A stretch of DNA of 26,653 nucleotides from DASZMX01 sp035551475. GTDB taxonomy: Bacteria > Verrucomicrobiota > Verrucomicrobiia > Limisphaerales > Palsa-1400. This document shows positions 7,890 to 13,954 of this stretch, piece by piece. The notes beneath the pieces were generated by a model. It was not told the DNA's origin. It did not search any database and saw only the letters and a list, made by a program, of their open reading frames with translations. The stretch lies in assembly GCA_035551475.1 (NCBI GenBank), contig DASZMX010000064.1, forward strand, positions 1 through 26,653. The letters run 5' to 3'. Made by a program: the position numbers and the translations under genes. The first letter of the stretch is position 1. Each line of letters opens with the position of its first letter.

Positions 7890-8591
7890 TTACGCCGAAC
7901 CAAGCAAGACAACAAATTCACCCCTAATCGCGCGCCCTTGCATCTGTTTGACTAGCTCCGCCGGCAATCCTCGCATTAGTTCCTCGAATTTCTTTGTAAG
8001 TTCCCGCGCCAGCGCCACTTGCCGATTGGGGCACACTTCCGCCAATTCGCCCAGCAGCTTCAGGATCCGATACGGCGATTCATAAAGAATCACCGTGCCC
8101 GGGAGGGCTTGCAACGATTCCAGGCGCGCGCGCCGCTGGCCGGATTTGTGCGGCAGGAAGCCGGCGAAATGAAATTCCTCGGTGGAAAAGCCGCTGGACG
8201 TCACGGCCGCCACCAAGGCGCACGGGCCGGGCACGGCCTCCACTCGCAAGCCGGCGGCGAGCGCGGCGCGGACCACTCTTTCGCCCGGATCGCTGATGCC
8301 CGGCGAACCGGCGTCGGTGACCAGCGCGATTTTCTCGCCCCGTTTGAGACGCTCGATGATTTCTTCGGAGCGGCGCGCCTCGTTAAATTGGAAATAGCTC
8401 AGGAGCGGTTTGGAGATTTCAAAATGCTGCAGCAAATGGCCCGTGTGCCGGGTGTCCTCCGCGGCAATGACATCGCATTCGCGCAGCGTGCGGAGGGCGC
8501 GGAGGGTGATGTCCTCGAGGTTGCCGATGGGCGTGGCCACGAGATAAAGCGTGCCGTTCGTGAGCGGCGGCGGCGGCGGGCGATTGGTCAT
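7890..8591 (-). CDS. rsmI: 16S rRNA (cytidine(1402)-2'-O)-methyltransferase RsmI
   Basis: RsmI uses S-adenosylmethionine to 2'-O-methylate C1402 of 16S rRNA in the ribosomal decoding centre. The protein shows the SAM-dependent tetrapyrrole-methylase fold signature: GTLYLVATPIGNLEDITLRAL near the N-terminus, AEDTRHT, LVTDAGSPGISDPG, VEAVPGPCALVAA and FHFAGFLPHKSGQR, followed by ILYESPYRILKLLGEL. At 233 residues it lacks the extra C-terminal helical region of E. coli RsmI (286 residues), which is common. It is divergently oriented from thrH, with 61 bases between start codons, and has no evident operon partner. Confidence 0.95.
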   Translation of the reverse strand: MTNRPPPPPLTNGTLYLVATPIGNLEDITLRALRTLRECDVIAAEDTRHTGHLLQHFEISKPLLSYFQFNEARRSEEIIERLKRGEKIALVTDAGSPGISDPGERVVRAALAAGLRVEAVPGPCALVAAVTSSGFSTEEFHFAGFLPHKSGQRRARLESLQALPGTVILYESPYRILKLLGELAEVCPNRQVALARELTKKFEELMRGLPAELVKQMQGRAIRGEFVVLLGSA

Positions 8592-8610
8592 GCGCGGAAA
8601 TACTGTGGCG

Positions 8611-8640
8611 GGGATTTACAAGATGAACAGGATTTTCTAA
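8611..8640. repeat. Possible short interspersed-repeat fragment between rsmI and thrH
   Basis: The 61-base divergent intergenic space contains GATTTACAAGATGAACAGGA followed by TTTTC. It resembles, from memory, short AT-rich intergenic repeats built from gattaacaggat-like units scattered in many environmental bacterial genomes. It is conspicuously AT-rich compared with its surroundings. Only one copy is in this window, so repetition cannot be shown here. It may also simply hold promoter sequence for the divergent genes. Confidence 0.25.
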
Positions 8641-8652
8641 CGTGGCGCCCAC

Positions 8653-9261
8653 ATGAAACAAAGTGTCGTCGTGCTGGACTTGGAAGGCGTCTTGACGCCG
8701 GAAATCTGGATTGCCGTGGCGGAAAAAACCGGCATTCCCGAACTGCGGCGCACCACGCGCGACGAACCGGACTACACCAAGCTCATGCAGGGGCGCATCG
8801 CCATACTTGACAAACACGGGCTGAAGCTGTCACACATACAGGAAGTCATCGCCGCCATGCCGCTGCTGCCGGGCGCGCTGGAGTTCATGCGCGAGCTGCG
8901 CCGTCTCACACAGGTGATTATTTTATCCGACACTTTTGAGGAATTTGCGCAACCGGTGGTGCGGCAATTGGAATGGCCGACCATTTTTTGCCATCGCCTG
9001 GTGATCGAGGATGGGCGCATCGCGGGGTTCGCCCTGCGCCAGGAGCATCCCAAGCGCAGCGCGGTCGCCGCGTTGAAAAATTTGCGCTATCATGTTGTGG
9101 CGGCGGGAGATTCATTCAACGACACCACCATGCTCATGGAAGCTGACCGCGGCTTTTTCTTCCACGCCCCGCCGCATATTCAGCAGCAATTCCCGCAGTT
9201 TCCCGCCCTGGAAACCTACCCCGAACTCTTGACTCAGATCAAAAGCGCCCTCGCTTCCTAA
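8653..9261 (+). CDS. thrH: ThrH-type phosphoserine phosphatase / homoserine phosphotransferase
   Basis: This is a HAD-superfamily enzyme matching ThrH of Pseudomonas, which dephosphorylates phosphoserine and can transfer the phosphate to homoserine. Motif I is DLEGVLTPE near residues 9-17 (the nucleophile Asp is followed by LEG rather than the usual DxD spacing DGT, as in ThrH). It is followed by the ThrH-specific ETW-like segment EIWIAVAEKTGI, TTRDEPDYTKLMQGR and ILDKHGLKLSHIQEVI, motif II ILSDTFEEF, the motif III lysine in EHPKRSAV, and motif IV AAGDSFNDTTML. The 202-residue length fits ThrH. It would act in cytoplasmic serine or threonine metabolism. It stands alone, with no amino-acid biosynthesis genes nearby; the next gene is flagellin under its own promoter. 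Confidence 0.92.
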   Translation: MKQSVVVLDLEGVLTPEIWIAVAEKTGIPELRRTTRDEPDYTKLMQGRIAILDKHGLKLSHIQEVIAAMPLLPGALEFMRELRRLTQVIILSDTFEEFAQPVVRQLEWPTIFCHRLVIEDGRIAGFALRQEHPKRSAVAALKNLRYHVVAAGDSFNDTTMLMEADRGFFFHAPPHIQQQFPQFPALETYPELLTQIKSALAS

Positions 9262-9309
9262 GTTCTTAAGTTTGAGAGAGCAAGGCCGGGCAAAAAACGT
9301 GCCAGCGCC

Positions 9310-9336
9310 TAAAGTATTTGCTCCAGCCGCCGATAG
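9310..9336 (+). promoter_or_regulatory. Sigma-28 (FliA) promoter of flagellin 1
   Basis: TAAAGTAT at 9310-9317, an 11-base spacer and GCCGATAG at 9329-9336 match the sigma-28 consensus TAAAGTTT-N11-GCCGATAA at 14 of 16 positions. Transcription should begin near 9343, giving a leader of about 136 bases. The same arrangement precedes the second flagellin gene. Confidence 0.92.
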
Positions 9337-9342
9337 CACTGT

Positions 9343-9478
9343 TGTCGAAAGACAATGGCGGTTAGCGGCCACTGACAGCTAACCGGGAAATCGGCGAATG
9401 CCCGCAAGTTTTTTGCCACGCGACAAGGATGTTGCGGAAACACCCCGCAAGGGGTGACTCAAGGAAAGAGTTAATAAT
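9343..9478 (+). promoter_or_regulatory. Structured 5' leader of flagellin 1
   Basis: Read by eye, the leader folds into consecutive hairpins. A 5'-end stem TTGTC/GACAA lies at 9342-9355 with a GAAA loop. H1 is CGGTTAGC/GCTAACCG at 9359-9385, with an 11-base loop beginning GGCCAC. H2 is GGCGAA/TTTGCC at 9393-9417. H3 is CGCGACA/TGTTGCG at 9419-9436 with loop AGGA. H4 is CACCCC/GGGGTG at 9441-9456 with loop GCAA. H5 is ACTC/GAGT at 9457-9471 with loop AAGGAAA, which holds the ribosome-binding GGA. H1-H5 recur in the second flagellin leader in the same order, with changed but still pairing stems. The predicted role is post-transcriptional control of flagellin synthesis. Confidence 0.8.
9423..9432 (+). 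promoter_or_regulatory. Predicted CsrA-binding site in flagellin 1 leader
   Basis: ACAAGGATGT matches the CsrA core consensus ACARGGAUGU at all ten positions. It is presented as known high-affinity sites are: the AGGA forms the loop of a 7-bp stem (9419-9425 with 9430-9436). A second GGA sits in the H5 loop at 9463-9465, 36 bases downstream, within reach of one CsrA dimer and near the start codon. CsrA itself is not encoded in the window. Confidence 0.75.
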
Positions 9479-10282
9479 ATGGTCATCAATACAAACATCG
9501 CTGCTCAAAACAGCGCCAACGCCCTCAACAAGGCCAGCAGCATGCTCAATGAGTCGCTCGCGCGGCTCTCTTCTGGATCGAAGATCGTTTCACCGGCCGA
9601 TGATCCGGCGGGCATGGCTGAGTCCATCAGTTTGACGGCGCAAGTCAACCAGACGCAAGCCGCCAACTCCAACGTCAGCAACGCGATTTCCTTCCTGCAA
9701 ACCCAGGACGGCTATCTGCAGCAGGTCGGATCGGCTTTGGACGAAATGGCCAAACTGTCCGTCCAATCCCAGGACGTCACCAAGACCGACAACGAACGCT
9801 TGGATTACCAGGCGGAATTCACCACGCTCGCCGGTTACATCACCGACACCGCCACGAAGGATTTCAACGGGGTCAGCCTGTTCACCGGAGCGGCCCTCGA
9901 TGTCACCACCGACGGCAACGGCGCCACCTTCCAGATGGCTGGCATCAACCTCGGCACCGCCGCCTACAACAGCGCGACCGGAGCCTCGGTCAGCACCACC
10001 ACCACGGCCGCCGCCGCCCTCACGGCTGTGACCTCGGCCATTACGCAATTGGCCACGGACCGCGCCACAGTCGGCGCGAGTGTGGAACGCTTGACCTACA
10101 CCAGCTCGCAATTGAACGTGCTGACGGACAACCTCACCGCCGCCAACAGCCAGATCACTGATGTGGATGTCGCGCAGGAGAGCACCAATTACGCCAAGTA
10201 TCAAATCTTGACGCAGTCCGCCACCGCGATGTTGGCCCAGGCCAACCAGAACCCGCAGTCGGTTCTCAAATTGCTGCAATAA
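9479..10282 (+). CDS. fliC: Flagellin (copy 1)
   Basis: This is the filament subunit, exported by the flagellar type III system. The N-terminal D0/D1 region is canonical: MVINTNIAAQNSANALNKA, then LARLSSGSKIVSPADDPAGMA and ISFLQTQDGYLQQVGSALDEMAKLSVQ. The C-terminal D1/D0 region carries QITDVDVAQESTNYAKYQIL and ends QANQNPQSVLKLLQ. At 267 residues it is a short flagellin, with only a small Thr/Ala-rich variable segment (about residues 150-190) in place of large outer D2/D3 domains. It is about 84% identical (hand count, 224 of 267) to the adjacent second copy, of identical length, showing tandem duplication. Expression is predicted from a sigma-28 promoter with a CsrA-type structured leader, and a strong intrinsic terminator follows. 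Confidence 0.97.
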   Translation: MVINTNIAAQNSANALNKASSMLNESLARLSSGSKIVSPADDPAGMAESISLTAQVNQTQAANSNVSNAISFLQTQDGYLQQVGSALDEMAKLSVQSQDVTKTDNERLDYQAEFTTLAGYITDTATKDFNGVSLFTGAALDVTTDGNGATFQMAGINLGTAAYNSATGASVSTTTTAAAALTAVTSAITQLATDRATVGASVERLTYTSSQLNVLTDNLTAANSQITDVDVAQESTNYAKYQILTQSATAMLAQANQNPQSVLKLLQ

Positions 10283-10309
10283 GACAGCTCTTAATTCGGT
10301 TCCTCCAGA

Positions 10310-10341
10310 CTCGGGCCGGTTTTCGCCGGCCCGGGTTTTTT
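10310..10341 (+). terminator. Rho-independent terminator after flagellin 1
   Basis: CGGGCCGG at 10312-10319 pairs with CCGGCCCG at 10326-10333 around a TTTTCG loop. A G-U pair and a further C-G pair extend the stem outward, and TTTTTT begins at 10336. It ends the flagellin 1 transcript before the second sigma-28 promoter. Confidence 0.92.
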
Positions 10342-10387
10342 CTTTCCCGCGCCCGCCTGGGCCGGGATTCTTCGCCCGCGCCGCCGC

Positions 10388-10414
10388 TAAAGTTTTCCCG
10401 CCGCTGACCGATAC
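10388..10414 (+). promoter_or_regulatory. Sigma-28 (FliA) promoter of flagellin 2
   Basis: TAAAGTTT at 10388-10395 (exact consensus), an 11-base spacer and ACCGATAC at 10407-10414 (6 of 8). The start of transcription is predicted near 10421, giving a leader of about 135 bases, almost identical in length to that of copy 1. Confidence 0.92.
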
Positions 10415-10420
10415 CCGGAC

Positions 10421-10555
10421 TGTCGACACATGGCGACTGGCGGCCACAAAAGGCCAGTCAGGAATAGCGGCGGATGCCTGAAAAAAATCCGCCACACGAC
10501 AGGGATGTCGTGGAAATAAGACCCCAATAGGGGTGACTCATGGAAAGAGTTCATT
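10421..10555 (+). promoter_or_regulatory. Structured 5' leader of flagellin 2
   Basis: It has the same hairpin order as the first leader. H1 is GACTGGC/GCCAGTC at 10435-10459, with an 11-base loop beginning GGCCAC. H2 is GGCGGAT/ATCCGCC at 10469-10493, the same 25-base span as in copy 1. H3 is CACGACA/TGTCGTG at 10495-10512 with loop GGGA. H4 is ACCCC/GGGGT at 10521-10534 with loop AATA. H5 is ACTC/GAGT at 10536-10550 with loop ATGGAAA. Stem bases in H1, H2 and H3 differ from copy 1 but still pair, indicating that structure is conserved. The 5'-end GNRA hairpin of copy 1 is not clearly preserved. Confidence 0.8.
10499..10508 (+). promoter_or_regulatory. Predicted CsrA-binding site in flagellin 2 leader
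   Basis: ACAGGGATGT matches the CsrA core consensus ACARGGAUGU at 10 of 10 positions, with GGGA as the loop of a perfect 7-bp stem (10495-10501 with 10506-10512). A second GGA lies in the H5 loop at 10542-10544, 39 bases downstream. The base at the R position differs from copy 1 (G rather than A) but stays within consensus. Confidence 0.75.
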
Positions 10556-11359
10556 ATGGTAATTAATACAAACATCGCCGCCCAAACCGCGGCCAACAAC
10601 CTCAACAAGTCAACCAACGCGTTGAACGAGTCTCTGGCTCGGCTCTCGTCCGGCTCCAAAATCGTGTCTCCTGCCGATGATCCCGCTGGCATGGCGGAAT
10701 CCATCAGCTTGAACGCGCAGATGAACCAAACGAGCGCGGCCAACGCCAACGTGGGCAATGCGATCTCGTTCCTGCAAACGCAGGACGGCTACCTGCAACA
10801 GGTCGGCTCCGCCCTGGATGAAATGGCCAAGTTGTCCGTTCAATCCCAGGACGTCACCAAGACCGATTCCGAACGTGCGGACTATCAGTCGGAGTTCAAT
10901 ACTCTCTCTGGTTACATCACCGATACGGCGACCAAAGACTTCAACGGTGTCAGCCTCTTCAGCGGCAACACCCTGAACGTCACGACCGACGGCAATGGTT
11001 CCACCTTCGCGATGACAGGCATCAACCTCGGCGCCGCCGCTTACACGGGCGCGACCGGGTCTGACGTTTCGACCACCACCGGCGCGGCTTCCGCGTTGAC
11101 GGCGGTCACGACGGCGATCACCACCCTCGCGACGGACCGCGCCACAGTCGGCGCGAATGTCGAGCGGTTGACCTATACGAGCTCCCAGTTGAACATCCTC
11201 AACGACAACCTGGCCGCCGCAAACAGCCAGATCACTGACGTGGATGTCGCGCAAGAGAGCACCAACTACGCCAAGAATCAAATCCTGGTGCAGTCCGGCG
11301 TCTCGATGTTGGCGCAGGCGAATCAAAACCCGCAATCGGTGCTCAAACTCCTCGCTTAA
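10556..11359 (+). CDS. fliC: Flagellin (copy 2)
   Basis: This second 267-residue flagellin has the same D0/D1 architecture: MVINTNIAAQTAANNLNKS, SSGSKIVSPADDPAGMAES, and a C-terminal QITDVDVAQESTNYAKNQIL ending QANQNPQSVLKLLA. Differences from copy 1 cluster at residues 11-22, in the central surface-exposed segment (about 135-190) and near residues 245-255. The D1 blocks around residues 70-105 are essentially identical. It has its own sigma-28 promoter and leader, so the two subunits can be made independently and could form a mixed filament, as seen in other multi-flagellin bacteria. It ends with a hairpin lacking a U-tract, before fliD. Confidence 0.97.
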   Translation: MVINTNIAAQTAANNLNKSTNALNESLARLSSGSKIVSPADDPAGMAESISLNAQMNQTSAANANVGNAISFLQTQDGYLQQVGSALDEMAKLSVQSQDVTKTDSERADYQSEFNTLSGYITDTATKDFNGVSLFSGNTLNVTTDGNGSTFAMTGINLGAAAYTGATGSDVSTTTGAASALTAVTTAITTLATDRATVGANVERLTYTSSQLNILNDNLAAANSQITDVDVAQESTNYAKNQILVQSGVSMLAQANQNPQSVLKLLA

Positions 11360-11392
11360 GCGAGCGTGAGCCCCGGTTAGGGTCCTTGGCAA

Positions 11393-11424
11393 ACTCGGGC
11401 GGCGCCGCAAAGCGCCGCCCGAGT
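11393..11424 (+). terminator. Strong 13-bp hairpin between flagellin 2 and fliD, without U-tract
   Basis: ACTCGGGCGGCGC at 11393-11405 pairs perfectly with GCGCCGCCCGAGT at 11412-11424 around CGCAAA. AAAAAAC follows instead of a U-tract, and the minus-strand side also lacks one. It may be a weak or factor-dependent terminator, an attenuator letting some transcripts enter fliD, or a 3' stabiliser of the flagellin mRNA. No sigma-28 promoter was found for fliD between this hairpin and its start. Confidence 0.6.
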
Positions 11425-11465
11425 AAAAAACTTTAAGTGACACATTAAAAAACAGGAAAAGCGAT

Positions 11466-13268
11466 ATGGCAACTGGCACAGTTCTCTCGGGCTTGGCCTC
11501 CGGCATTGACTGGACGTCGCTGATCAACAATCTCGTGACGATCGAGCGGGCGCCGGAAACGGCCTGGAACACCCAGATCGCCACCCTCGCCAAACAAAAC
11601 ACCGCCTACCAAACCCTCGGCACGGATCTAAGCAAGGTCCAGACGGACATTTCCAATCTCACGGATCCCAGTTTCTTTGACAGCCGCGCGGCTTCCAGCT
11701 CCAACAGCGCCGTGGCTTCCGCCACCGCTTCCTCGTCCACGCCCGTGGGCAATTATAATTTCACCGTTTCCCAATTAGCCACGTCCGCCTCACAAACCGG
11801 CGCGGCCGTTGCGGCGCAACCCGTCAGCGCCACCGACAATGTGGACACCCTGGCGCTGGGCTCCTCCAGCTTCGCTTCCCCCATCAGCGCCGGAACCTTC
11901 ACCGTCAACGGCCAGACCATCACTGTCTCGACCAACGACACGCTGCAATCTGTATTTGACCAAATCAGCAGCAAGACCAACGGCGCGGTCACCGGCTCCT
12001 ACGATTCGACCTCGGACGCCATCACGTTGCAAAGCGACAGCAAGATTTCTTTGAGCAGCGCGGCTGACACCAGCAATTTTCTTTCGGCCACCGGGCTGTT
12101 CACCAATGCCAACACCGGCACGGTCACGAGCCTCAACCGGTTGGGAACCATCAACATTTTTGCCAAAGCCGGCGTGGCCGGACTCGGGACGGCGGTGAGC
12201 GATGGCGGCAGCGGCGCCGGCAGTTTCACCATCAACGGCGTCAATATCAGCTTTAACTCCACCACCGACAGCATCAATGACATCATGGCGCGGATCAACA
12301 CCTCCGCCGCCGGCATCACCGCCGCCTATGATTCTGTCAATCATCAATTCTCGCTGACGAACAAAACCACCGGCGACGCCGGCATCACCCTGTCTGACAC
12401 GACTGGAAATTTCCTCGCCGCCACCGGGCTGTCCGGGGGCGCGTTCAACCAGGGCAAAAACTTGAATTACACGATCAACGGCAGCGGCACGTTGATCAGC
12501 CAATCCAATACGGTCAATGGTTCGTCCGTGGGCATCTCCGGCTTGACCATCACCGCGCAGGAAACGGGGTCGTCCGTAGTAAGCGTGACCTCGGACACGT
12601 CCACCATTGCGGCGGCCATCACCTCGTTTGTCAACGATTACAACGCGGCGCAAAGCTTCATCAGCTCACAAACCGCCACCACCAAAGATTCGAACAACAA
12701 CACGGTTCCCGGCACCTTGACGGGCGATTTTTCCATCGAACAAGTTTCGAGCGACCTGCGCAACATGGCCGATTCCATTCCGGCCGGACTGACGGGTTCG
12801 ATCAAGAGCCTGACCGACATTGGAGTGGCGTCCAACGGCCAGAACAACACCTTCACGCTTGACCCAACAGCCCTGAACCAGGCGCTCTCCACCAACTTGG
12901 ACGGGGTAAAGCAATTGTTCAGCGCTTCCGGCACCGGGCTCGCCCGGTCGCTCAACAAATATCTTCTCGCCACGATCGGCGGCAACGGCCCGCTGCTCAC
13001 GAAAGAAAGCTCGTTCGCCAAACAGACAACAAGCCTGCAAACCAGCATCAGCAACCTGGAAACGAAAATCGGCCTGGACGAAACCTCGCTGCAAAACGAG
13101 TTCGTGAACATGGAAGACGCCATCGCCAAGAGCAATACGGCCAAGCAATACTTGACGGCCTATTTCAGCAGCAGTTCGGCCTCGGCGGCGCCGTCGGCGA
13201 GCAACATCAACACCGGCGGATCGTCGTCGTCATCGTCATCCTCCTCATCAAGCTCCACCACCGGCTAA
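11466..13268 (+). CDS. fliD: Flagellar filament cap protein FliD
   Basis: FliD forms the pentameric cap that inserts flagellin at the filament tip. The N-terminal FliD domain begins LSGLASGIDWTSLINNLVTIE and includes the coiled-coil stretch to about residue 75. The middle carries two related GTFTVNGQTITV/GSFTINGVNISF modules, each followed by a NFLSATGLF or NFLAATGLS block (flagellin-IN-like repeats). The C-terminal FliD domain covers about residues 335-570 (FVNDYNAAQSFISSQT, LRNMADSIP, SLTDIGVAS, EFVNMEDAIAKSNTAKQYLTAYF). At 600 residues it is of usual size. A serine-rich tail with 12 consecutive serines follows the coiled coil. AGGAAAA at 11454-11460 is a good ribosome-binding site. FliS and FliT, the usual neighbours, are not recognised. 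Confidence 0.95.
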   Translation: MATGTVLSGLASGIDWTSLINNLVTIERAPETAWNTQIATLAKQNTAYQTLGTDLSKVQTDISNLTDPSFFDSRAASSSNSAVASATASSSTPVGNYNFTVSQLATSASQTGAAVAAQPVSATDNVDTLALGSSSFASPISAGTFTVNGQTITVSTNDTLQSVFDQISSKTNGAVTGSYDSTSDAITLQSDSKISLSSAADTSNFLSATGLFTNANTGTVTSLNRLGTINIFAKAGVAGLGTAVSDGGSGAGSFTINGVNISFNSTTDSINDIMARINTSAAGITAAYDSVNHQFSLTNKTTGDAGITLSDTTGNFLAATGLSGGAFNQGKNLNYTINGSGTLISQSNTVNGSSVGISGLTITAQETGSSVVSVTSDTSTIAAAITSFVNDYNAAQSFISSQTATTKDSNNNTVPGTLTGDFSIEQVSSDLRNMADSIPAGLTGSIKSLTDIGVASNGQNNTFTLDPTALNQALSTNLDGVKQLFSASGTGLARSLNKYLLATIGGNGPLLTKESSFAKQTTSLQTSISNLETKIGLDETSLQNEFVNMEDAIAKSNTAKQYLTAYFSSSSASAAPSASNINTGGSSSSSSSSSSSSTTG

Positions 13269-13312
13269 CCCGCCACGCTCAACTGACACGGCATTTTTGC
13301 CGAATATATCTT

Positions 13313-13954
13313 GTGCCTACCATCGCCAAAAAAAGAACCAAGACAGTCTTCAAAGCGGATCTGAACGCGGAGATCACGACTCTGCCGATTCGCACCTTGA
13401 AGTCGGTGGCCGACATTTTGGTGCATTTGGAAAATCAGGCTATTTGCCAGCGGCGCGAGTCCGGCATTGTGTCCGAGAACGAGCACCTGGCCAAAGTGCA
13501 GCAAATTCTTTCCGCCACCCAGCCCATCGAACCGGGCGCATTTGGCGGGTTTCGTTTTCGCGAATTGGGCGGGCAGGTCATCGCCACCGCGCGGGCGCAG
13601 GTGACGGCATTGCAGGCGCGCACCTGCGAAACGCAGGCGCTCATGCTCATCAATGGCTGGCGCGTGGCCGAGCGGCTTTGGCTGCCCTTGCAGGCGGATT
13701 GCAAAACGCCGCTGTTTGAAATGAATTTCCTGGAAGATTTGTGGAGCTTCGATCCGGCGCAATTGATCGTGGACGGCTGGTCGCTCTCGCGGCATCGCCG
13801 GCAGTTCGTGCTGATCCAGGCGGACATTGGGATTCTGCTGGCGCGCCAGCACAGCCTCATGGAGTTGTCCAACACCCTGGAGCGCGATTTAGGTTGCTGG
13901 CTTTGTCAGTTTGCGAAAATATTGGACAAGCTTGATGAAGAGAGCCTTTCTTAG
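13313..13954 (+). CDS. Hypothetical protein downstream of fliD
   Basis: This 213-residue protein is of unrecognised family. It starts at a GTG with no clear ribosome-binding site; the frame is open further upstream, so the start is uncertain. A basic N-terminus (KKRTKTVFKAD) is followed by mixed helix-forming sequence, a glycine-rich segment (PGAFGGFRFRELGGQV), a possible helical region around residues 95-120 and a Trp-rich stretch (DLWSFDPAQLIVDGWSLSRHR). There is no signal peptide or membrane segment, so it is probably cytoplasmic. It lies 44 bases after fliD and overlaps the next gene by 20 bases, which suggests co-expression. The position is where a flagellar export chaperone would sit, but no FliS/FliT/FlgN motif is evident; a flagellar role is only a guess. 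Confidence 0.75.
   Translation: MPTIAKKRTKTVFKADLNAEITTLPIRTLKSVADILVHLENQAICQRRESGIVSENEHLAKVQQILSATQPIEPGAFGGFRFRELGGQVIATARAQVTALQARTCETQALMLINGWRVAERLWLPLQADCKTPLFEMNFLEDLWSFDPAQLIVDGWSLSRHRRQFVLIQADIGILLARQHSLMELSNTLERDLGCWLCQFAKILDKLDEESLS

Noticed and set aside
9429..9635. Small open frame starting inside the flagellin 1 leader at the ATG of the CsrA site
   Set aside because: The matching ATG in the flagellin 2 leader is followed by a stop after four codons, and the copy 1 frame runs out of phase into flagellin. It is not a conserved leader peptide.
11350..11363. Palindrome CTCGCTTAAGCGAG across the flagellin 2 stop codon
   Set aside because: It has no loop and largely reflects the last coding codons; not shared with flagellin 1.
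9590..11602. Long antisense open frames of about 300 and 330 codons opposite the two flagellins and fliD start
   Set aside because: They mirror the biased codon use of the GC-rich flagellin genes, have low-complexity Gly/Arg-rich translations and no family signature.
13289..13302. Hairpin CGGCA/TGCCG after fliD as a terminator
   Set aside because: Only five base pairs and no following U-tract; the next gene starts 11 bases later.
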